A program made the translations under genes and the position numbers. A stretch of 64,000 nt of DNA from Flaccisagitta enflata (Eukaryota > Chaetognatha > Sagittoidea > Aphragmophora): positions 32,984,001-33,048,000 of the forward strand of contig OZ231127.1 in NCBI GenBank assembly GCA_965153355.1. Direction: 5' to 3'. The notes below the pieces were generated by a model. The model saw only the letters and a program-made list of their open reading frames with translations, was not told the origin of the DNA and made no database searches. Every line of letters begins with the position of its first letter. Within the stretch, counting starts at the first letter, position 1. Of this stretch, positions 57,053 to 64,000 are shown piece after piece.

Positions 57053-57629
57053 CAGTACGATGGGAGCAATGACGACCTAGACTGGAGGATAAATTTTATG
57101 TATCCTTATTTCATTTGTATGATAACATATTTAAGATCTAGGTTAATTAAAGGTTGCTTTATTGAGTGAATGCATTTGCATTTGCATTTGACCTCATCAC
57201 GGCTTCATTTTTTAGGGTTCTAATTAATTTCATTAGATTGGGCGAAAAATTTTATATAATTTTGAAGAAAAAAATCAGCTCAATCTTTACAGGTTTTATA
57301 GCTACATTTAATAATCAAAAGTTATGCAAAATAATTTTTAGGCAAAACTTAAAATAGTCATAAAACCTGTAAAAATAAACTGATTGAGCTGATTTTTTTG
57401 TCAAAACCACATAATATTTTCCACCCAATCTATTGAGATAAGTTAGAACTTTGAAAAATAAAGTCTTGATGAGGTCGAGTCGCAAGTTGAAGTTTGAGAG
57501 ATGCAAATATTTTCACTCAATAAGGAAACTTTTAATTACCCTAGATCTTAAATATTTTATGATACAAACTAAATTAAGGTACCTAAAATCTATCCTCCAG
57601 TCTAGGTCGTCATTGCTCCCATCGTACTG
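57053..57629. mobile_element. Palindromic TA-flanked MITE, 577 bp
   Basis: CAGTACGATGGGAGCAATGA continues for about 40 bp as a perfect inverted pair with the right end. TA flanks it (57051-57052 and 57630-57631). Inverted similarity continues through the interior (AATCAGCTCAATC near 57275 with GATTGAGCTGATT near 57382). Confidence 0.85.
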
Positions 57630-57684
57630 TACATCTTTCATATTTCTTTTGGCCATGATGCAATGCGCTTTCAATCGAATGTTT

Positions 57685-57793
<109 letters not shown>

Positions 57794-57818
57794 ATTTCTC
57801 TCTTTCTCTCTCTCTCAT

Positions 57819-58170
57819 TGTCCGTCTGCTTTTCTATCTGTGTGTAAGTGTCTCTGTATCTCTTTCACGCTCTCCGTCTATCTCAGACTTCCGGTCAGTT
57901 TCCCAGCCTCTTACCTCAAATGTGAAAGGGTTACGATTCCGGGGCGACGAATTGATGAGCAATCGGTTTGATTTGTTCCAGCGTAATGACTGTCGGACCG
58001 CCATCCATCGAACGTGTCACCGAAATGTTGTCCTCTTTATCTGGAGTATGCTTGAAAGATTTTCTCCCGGACGTTTTTTAACCGCACAAAATTTGTCAGT
58101 TTATCGAAACAACGGACACGCGGATACAATAGGGTAACTTTGTATTAGATAAAAGTAAAGGAGAGGGAGT
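57819..58170. other. No gene seen
   Basis: Unique sequence next to the right TIR of the 9.5-kb segment. Confidence 0.4.
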
Positions 58171-58267
58171 TCTCGAGTCGACTGAGGATTTTAGTTGACA
58201 AAAAGTTTTTGTCCACGAAAACTTTTCGTCTACAAAAAGTTTTCTATATGTGGTATGCCACCCACTG

Positions 58268-58476
58268 CTAATGTCACCTGGCAATTCAATCCTCCTGCCA
58301 CCCCATGGTGGGGAGGGTTTTGGGAACGCCTTGTTAAAAGCGTCAAAACTCCGTTGAAAAAAGTGCTAGGACAGTCTCTTGTCTCTGACAAAGAACTTGA
58401 GACAATCATAATCCGCATTGAGGGACAGATTAATTCTCGACCTTTGACCCCCCTTGTTGATGACCCTGAACAGGTA
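58268..58476 (+). pseudogene. pol: BEL/Pao Pol: integrase core, third catalytic acid part
   Basis: The pol frame resumes right after the CTAA duplication. It carries VTWQFNPPATPWWGGFWERL, with the presumed third catalytic Glu at 58324-58326, and then the helix LVKSVKTPLKKVL typical of BEL/Pao integrases. It breaks off at the TA site of the second insertion. Confidence 0.85.
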
Positions 58477-59054
58477 CAGTGGGGTTCGTGGAATAACAGC
58501 CTGAAATGGAGGAAGGTATTTAAGTGTCTTAATTTTATTTGACAATCTTGATATTTGAAATATAAGTTATTCACTTTATGCTTTTGTCCCAGAGTTTTTT
58601 GGTTGCTATGGAAACCAAAATTATTTTTTTGAACATTTATAACTAGAATATCAATATTTTGACAAATATTATCAGGGAACATTGCTCAGAATTAAATTTG
58701 CTACAACTTTCCCACAGTATGTCCTGTAAGAATATTGCTCGTTTAGCCGTTGCTAGGGAGCATCATTCAGCGGTTGCTAGGTGTGATGCCCCCTAGCAAC
58801 GGCCAAACGAGCAATATTCTTACAGAACATACTGTGGGAAAGTTGTAGCAAATTTGATTTTGAGCAATGTTCCCTGACAATATTTCTCAAAATATTGGTA
58901 TTTTAGTGGTTATTAATGTTTGAAAAAATGATTTTGATTTCCATAGCCAAAACTCAGGACAATTGACAACATATTTCAAATATCAAGTTTGTCAAATGAG
59001 TAAGACACCAAATACCTTCCTCCAGTTTAGGCTGTTATTCCACGAACCCCACTG
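58477..59054. mobile_element. Palindromic pogo-like MITE in pol, 578 bp
   Basis: CAGTGGGGTTCGTGGAATAA begins the left end, and the right end is its inverse. TA flanks it (58475-58476 and 59055-59056). Nearly the whole copy is an inverted repeat around about 58765 (CTACAACTTTCCCACAGTAT with its inverse). It interrupts pol so that the frame resumes exactly after the TA. Confidence 0.9.
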
Positions 59055-59056
59055 TA

Positions 59057-59452
59057 CCCTTGACGCCGGCTGAAATGCTCATCGGGAGGTCGCTTCAGCA
59101 ACCGCAAGATCCATGGCCGGAAATTCCACCACCAAAGGCAGCCTTTTCAGCAAGGCAGAAGTATCTTCGAAGTCTCCACGAATCGTGGACAAATCGTTGG
59201 GTCAAAGAATATCTCCCTGCGCTTCAGCCACGGCCAAAGTGGCATCAGGATTCCAAGGACCTCACCCCTGGATCAATCGTCCTCCTCAAGAAGGAAAACG
59301 TCAAACGACACCTGTGGCCTTTGGGGCGGATCAAAGAATGCCACGCCGGACGTGACGGACACATCCGCTCTGTCACGCTTCGAGACAACAAAGGCAAAGA
59401 CTTCAGGAGGCCCATCCAGAATTTGGTCCTTCTGGAGGGAAACGAAGAATAA
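59057..59452 (+). pseudogene. pol: BEL/Pao Pol: C-terminal DUF5641-like region
   Basis: It carries LTPAEMLIGRSL, WTNRWVKEYLPALQ and LTPGSIVLLKKENV, then WPLGRI, GRDGHIRSVTLR and RRPIQNLVLLE. These match in order the DUF5641-type domain that closes BEL/Pao Pol. The stop is at 59450-59452. No downstream envelope gene is seen. Confidence 0.88.
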
Positions 59453-60326
59453 AGAAACTCTCAAGCCTCTCCTACGTCAAGCAATCTTTTCTGCTTTACT
59501 GAAGCAGCAATGAGGCAAGTTTATCCTGTCGAGTTTAGCTAAAAAGATTGTTGGAGAGGTTGAGATCTATCGGTGCGCAACATCAACGCCAACATCGACG
59601 TCGACGCCAACATCAACGTCGACACCAACATCAACGTCGACGTCAACATCATCATCGACGCCAACACCAATGTTGCCGTCAACATCAACATCAACATTTC
59701 TCATGGATGGCTTCTTGACTCCATCAGCTGCTATCATAACCAGAAACAATTGACAACGACATTGACAACAACAAGACAATGAAAATAACATTGGAAAACA
59801 AAAATTTGGTCAGCAGAACATCAATGGCGAAGGACTAAAGATTCCACTCATTTCGCTCGTTATATTTTAACATTGTGTAAACTGTGTTAATTATGTTAAC
59901 CTTTTGATTGATTCAAATCTTATATTTGATTGCTTTCTGTATTGACTGTATGAAATATGTTGTTGTCCCATCATCTCCCAGGCTCTGGGATCAGGGCGGA
60001 GGTCTTGCATCCTAGACAGGAGACCCCTTTCCCAACTAATATGTTGATATTGAAATTGAAGCAGCCATAGCCAATTCTTTTCAAAAATTTTACAATTTCA
60101 AAACCTATTGTGATCCAAACCATGAGAAATGATTTCTGCCTTCAACAAAATTCCCAAACTCATTCTCCCAGGCTCTGGGATCAGGGCGGAGGTCCTGCAT
60201 CCTAGACAGGAGACCCCTTCCCCCTACAACCAACTAAAATTTCTAGCAAGATCCTTTCTTGTAAAGTTTGGACAATTCACAACTTTCAAAATGGAGAAAA
60301 CCCCAAAGTGGGGTTTTGGCGGGCAG
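59453..60326 (+). other. BEL 3' untranslated region and polypurine tract
   Basis: AACATCAACGTCGAC-type short repeats (59577-59700) form an artefactual Asn/Asp frame. Two direct copies of AGGCTCTGGGATCAGGGCGG plus CATCCTAGACAGGAGACCCC lie at about 59978 and 60170. A purine-rich stretch (GGAGAAAACCCCAAAGTGGG, then GGCGGGCAG) ends at the 3' LTR and is the likely polypurine tract. Confidence 0.6.
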
Positions 60327-60923
60327 TATTAAAAATGGAATTATGAATTTGACCATTTTTATGTTCTATCTTTCTGTCTCTGTCTATCTTTTTCTATCCT
60401 CTCAAATATCCTATAAATTTCCAGACAGAGAAGGCGCCAGCTTTTCCGTTGTAACTAAAACAATGATTTCTTGAGAAAGAGAACTTTGTAACTTATAATT
60501 TACAATTTAGTTCCAGTAAAAAGTGAAATGGCATGAAAGCCTATTGGTCAATATTATTGCATTCTGTTTTCTGATTGGATACTGTAATTCTATTACGTTC
60601 TCAGCTGAATACTGTTATTCTCTTTGTGTGTGAAAACTGCATCGTAAGAAAGTAACTTTTCCACTTATTCAGTCTTGATTCAAACCTTTCTCTGCGCACA
60701 ACTTTCCTTCTCATCCTTTAATAAATTCTATATATTCGTAAGAAACTGGGCTTTGTAAATTTAGCCTCTTGATACTCAAAACTTGAGATACTTAGTTCAT
60801 CCTTATCAGCAGCTATTACGCGTTACAGTTATCTCTACTTATTCAGAATTAGCTCTAGCCTATTCTTAGTTCTAACAGCCGACTAACAGACCAACCATTA
60901 CCCTAAGACGCCTAATCTTTAAA
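60327..60923 (+). repeat. 3' LTR of the BEL/Pao element
   Basis: A gap-free match to the 5' LTR with about six substitutions in 597 bp. GTAAT follows at 60924-60928. Confidence 0.92.
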
Positions 60924-61030
60924 GTAATGGACATCATAATTAACTTTCCGACTCTTATCAGTTTTCTTTATACCTCAATTTTTCTAATTTTTTTTCCTTT
61001 GTTCTTTTTTCTGAAATGAACAAACAGATC

Positions 61031-61225
61031 CGTGTAGGTGGGCAGGGGCAGTAATAAAAACAAGATAATTCAACATTTGGGCAGGGGCAATACTGCGAAA
61101 ATCGCCCGTAAGCACCGAAAAGGCAAAGTGTTACCAACTGAAGAAACGACCAGCCGACAGACAGCGGCTTAAGACTATAGTTTCAGCGCGTCATTTAGAG
61201 TCACGTGTAGGCGACTGAAAAGTAC
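61031..61225 (+). mobile_element. HP element, decayed copy
   Basis: GTAGGTGGGCAGGGGCAGTA occurs, with a second GGGCAGGGGCAATACTGC and GGCAAAGTGTTACC. It ends AGTCAC-GTGTAG-GCGACT then GAAAAG. It lies within 70 bp of a predicted start codon, so it may be in the promoter or 5' UTR. Confidence 0.6.
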
Positions 61226-61291
61226 AATGAGAATGGTAATCAAAAGAGCAACCTTTTCAGATCCCTGACGGGTCAGCGACCAATCGTGATC

Positions 61292-61619
61292 ATGAGGCTT
61301 CGTTGCGGCTCGCTCCTCTGCCGTTTCTCATTCCTCTTCCTCTTCTTTGTCGTCATTTCCGTCGGCGCAATTCACGCCGAAGAAGAGGCTGACGCCGAAG
61401 CAGACGTCGACGTCGTTGTCAAGAATGCGCCGTCGACAAAGGCGGAGGTCGCCATGAAAGCCGTCGAAGCGGATACAACGACGTCGAAGATGACGTCGAT
61501 GACGACGGATGAGGATGACAACGACGGCGGAAACGGGATGGATATCGAAGGCGAAAGAGGAAACAACATGCCCCAAACGTCTTCGAGAAAAGCAAGATCC
61601 ACGACAAAGACTGCCGCCA
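61292..61619 (+). CDS. First exon of a secreted acidic protein
   Basis: The ATG at 61292 opens MRLRCGSLLCRFSFLFLFFV followed by VISVGAIHA, a strong signal peptide with likely cleavage after AIHA. The mature part begins with an acidic stretch (EEEADAEADVDVV), then Thr/Ser/Asp-rich sequence. The donor is CCA|GTAGGT at 61620, leaving phase 1, which fits the acceptor at 62760. Without splicing the frame stops 14 bases past the donor. The protein family is not recognised. It could be a secreted matrix protein or a peptide precursor. Confidence 0.6.
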
Positions 61620-61804
61620 GTAGGTTTCGGGAGTAAGGGCAGCTGTTTGGAGACCTTCTAGCTTCTTAGCGGCTATGCTACTGTTTTAATCGCTTGTCTT
61701 TCCCTTGCTCTAGTAGACGGACAAACGTACAGACAGAGGATAAAAGAAACAAACCGTAAAACAGTGGATAGCGTCATCTGTCTTACTATCAGTTTGTTCT
61801 CTCT

Positions 61805-61809
<5 letters not shown>

Positions 61810-61892
<83 letters not shown>
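61810..61892. repeat. (TC)n microsatellite in intron
   Basis: A perfect TC run of about 82 bp. Confidence 0.97.
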
Positions 61893-61897
<5 letters not shown>

Positions 61898-62134
61898 CAT
61901 ATTTGATTATTTCCTTTCGGCGTTTTTCCTCGCGTCTCACAATAGACAGAATGACGTCGATACTCTGTGCGGCTGTGCCCACTTTGTCACAATAATTGTT
62001 TGTTTTGTCAGGCGTTAGTAAAACTTTTAGGAGAGGATATGCGTGTCTAATGGTCGGTCTGTCCAATATCCAATGTCCCTCTGTCAGAGCGTCCGACTTT
62101 GTCTGTGGGTGTGTTGGTAGGTCTGTCCATCTTC

Positions 62135-62461
62135 CAGGGGTGTATAAAGTTGAGTATTCCCCCCCCCGTGGGGGGGAGGAATAAAATCAAAAGGTTTGGA
62201 GATGGGGAAGAAAATCAAAAGTTTGAAAAAAAGAAAAAAGAAAATTTATGAAAATCTAACACTTTTGGTGGTACCAAAAGGTAAAGAACAATTACTACAA
62301 CACAATTTAACACTATTTAAACCTAGAATATACTGTTTTATAGCTTTGAGAAGAAGAAAATCACTGATTTTGTAACGCGACGCGACGCGTCGCGGGGAAG
62401 AAAATCAAAGGCAGGAGGGGGGGGAATAAAATCAAAAGCCGCTCAACTATATTCACCCCTG
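62135..62461. mobile_element. hAT-like MITE, 327 bp, in intron
   Basis: The ends CAGGGGTGTATAAAGTTGAG and its inverse CTCAACTATATTCACCCCTG are flanked by the exact 8-bp duplication CCATCTTC (62127-62134 and 62462-62469). Subterminal GGGGGGGAGGAATAAAATCA occurs on both sides. Confidence 0.88.
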
Positions 62462-62509
62462 CCATCTTCCCTATGTCCTAGTGTCTGCCTGTTTATCTGT
62501 ATTTGTATT

Positions 62510-62512
<3 letters not shown>

Positions 62513-62594
<82 letters not shown>
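62513..62594. repeat. (TC)n microsatellite in intron
   Basis: A perfect TC run of about 80 bp. A short CA-rich part follows at 62640-62690. Confidence 0.97.
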
Positions 62595-62597
<3 letters not shown>

Positions 62598-62759
62598 GTT
62601 CTCTCTCTTCCTCGTCAAGATCCTCTTATATTTGCGAATCACCCACACGCACACTCACACAAACGCACACACACTGGCACACACACAAAAACAAAGATTC
62701 AATTAGGTAAGAAAAACAGGCAAAAATCTTCTTCGACAACATTTTCTTTCTCTTTCCAG

Positions 62760-63030
62760 GATCGTTCCTCAGTTCCGGTTTGTGGAGAATTCCGTTGCAG
62801 TTGCGACAATTTTCCGACGATAACGACGTTCCCTTAGGGAGCGGTGATAGCGGCATCGGCAGCGGCGGTGATAGCGTCGACAAAGTTGCTTCCGCCGTCC
62901 GTCTTTCGTCGCCAGCGGTGGCCGGCGGTGGTGGTGGATTCTCTAATTCTATTCCATTTACTTCGTCTCGGAAACGAATTAGCGCGAGAAATTCCGGCGT
63001 TGACAGGCAACGTTGGCGCGATATGATGGG
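62760..63030 (+). CDS. Second exon of the secreted acidic protein
   Basis: The acceptor TTTCTCTTTCCAG is at 62759 and the donor ATGGG|GTGAGT at 63030/63031, both strong. Entered in phase 1 it reads SFLSSGLWRIPLQLRQFSDD, a Gly/Ser-rich stretch with Asp, an Ala/Val/Gly linker, SNSIPFTSSRKRISARNSGV and DRQRWRDMMG, and it exits in phase 2. SRKR is a potential basic processing site. This, with the signal peptide, would suit a peptide precursor, but the family is not recognised. The next exon is beyond 63031 and was not identified. Confidence 0.6.
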
Positions 63031-63085
63031 GTGAGTCAAGGTTTCGATTAACAGTTTTACGACTTTTACAGCCCCTCGACCCTCA

Positions 63086-63160
63086 AAACTGCCCCTTCCC
63101 ACCTGCATAACTGCCCCTTCCCACCTGCATAACTGCCCCTTCCCACCCGCAAGCGACTCC
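63086..63160 (-). repeat. Triplicated HP subterminal fragment
   Basis: AACTGCCCCTTCCCACCTGC occurs three times at about 22-bp spacing, and the last is followed by CCCGCAAGCGACTCC. This resembles the GGGCAGGGGC region of HP elements. Confidence 0.5.
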
Positions 63161-64000
63161 TTATTGACCTTATTCTTCTTCTCTGCGTCTCCCTCAACTG
63201 TCTTTTTTTTTCTCCTTTGATTTCTTTTCCTATTTCAAAACCCTCAGAAAATTTTCCGCGGGGGGGGGGGGGGGTGAACTTTCGTGCATTTGAATACAAT
63301 CCTTGCGCTTTTTGAAACGCTCAAAACTGCGTCCGTGAGAAATTGAAAACATACATTTTCCCACCCGGTATGTCGTTTGGTCACCCATTCGTTGGACGAT
63401 TCAATATGTCCACCTATCTAAAATTGGGGGCTTATATAATCATGATGAAAATGATCAGACGTTTTCCTACAACATGGGAAAATTGTATTCACGAATTTTC
63501 AAGGAAAACATTCCTCTTCATCAGGTGATACAGAAATGAGAAAAAGAGACAGAGACACAAGAAAGAAGAGAGATGAAGATGAGGATGAGGATGAGGATGA
63601 AGATGAGCAGAAGAAGCTAAAAAGAGAGAAAGGACTGATTGACCATAATATCAATTAGGGGTGTCCATCATGCCAAATCTACAACCGTCCAACTTTCACT
63701 CTAGCTTATATAATCGTTGTATATAGTGTGGGCTACGGACCGACTTTCTGATCTTCATAAATATAATGTCTTGAAAAGTATCGTGCTGATGTGACTACAA
63801 ACAAAATGAGTGGAAATTGGTTGGACTGAGGAAAAGGCAAATTCCCAGAGGATTTGTCTGACTTTGGCTGTGGTCATGTGACTGTGGCCGCACGTCGAAA
63901 ATCATTTCCGTTTCTGCGCTAAGTTTTTTTGACGCGACCTCTATGAGTTGGGAGAGGAGGGGAGGGGAAGAGTAGGGAAAGTGGGGGGGGGGGAGTGTGG
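63161..64000. other. Probable intron; no further exon supported
   Basis: A poly-G run lies near 63260. A short plus-strand frame at 63343-63528 ends near a possible donor (CATCAG|GTGATA) but lacks a convincing acceptor. A GATGAGGATGAGGATGA tract lies at about 63570-63605. The last 60 bases are G-rich. Confidence 0.35.

Noticed and set aside
59573-59782. Asn/Asp-rich frame after pol as a possible extra BEL gene
   Set aside because: It is a short-period GACGTCAACATC-type repeat with no domain, signal peptide or membrane segment.

Overview
The window looks like nuclear DNA of an invertebrate animal. It holds spliced exons with GT/AG borders, a BEL/Pao LTR retrotransposon, a non-LTR retrotransposon fragment, hAT-like and TA-flanked (Tc1/mariner/pogo-like) non-autonomous elements, and very many long (TC)n, (GT)n and (TTG)n microsatellites. 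I cannot name the species. Most long open frames here are translations of simple repeats and are not genes. No rRNA, functional tRNA gene or CRISPR array was seen.

Layout. 1-9.7 kb: two satellites (about 337 bp and about 162 bp units), two hairpin-armed elements and dispersed repeats. 9.7-12.9 kb: a broken LINE. 13.4-14.3 kb: a hAT-like element with an exact 8-bp target duplication. 16.0-17.3 kb: a composite GT array. About 17.5 kb: one candidate minus-strand exon. 18.7-19.7 kb: a foldback MITE. 21.2-24.4 kb: four minus-strand exons of a polyglutamine protein with a polybasic CAAX-like end. 25-39 kb: microsatellites, MITEs and hairpin elements. 39.7-60.9 kb: one BEL/Pao element whose two 597-bp LTRs are about 99% identical and flanked by GTAAT. 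Its leader is swollen by satellites, and its pol frame is interrupted by a 9.5-kb TIR-bounded segment and a 578-bp palindromic MITE. 61.3-63.0 kb: two plus-strand exons of a secreted acidic precursor.

The most unusual system is a group of non-autonomous elements built to one plan and present about 20 times. One end has a T5 run next to a short hairpin; the opposite end carries a subterminal inverted copy of the hairpin arm; the middle is a tandem array that differs from copy to copy. In four subfamilies the stem changes in a compensated way (AGTCGC/GCGACT, AGTTGC/GCAACT, AGGTGC/GCACCT, AGATGC/GCATCT), and the distant motif changes with it. Two further groups, one with a 31-bp hairpin and one with foldback arms of about 50 bp, follow the same plan. 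The layout recalls Helentron-associated elements (HINE/DINE-1 and bivalve pearl-like elements), but no Rep/helicase gene is in the window, so that assignment is an inference.

Nesting gives a relative history. The BEL copy inserted recently, as judged by its LTR identity. The 9.5-kb segment and the 578-bp MITE entered its integrase frame later. The 9.5-kb segment itself holds many hairpin elements, foldbacks and microsatellites, so it either moved as one large non-autonomous unit or filled very quickly.
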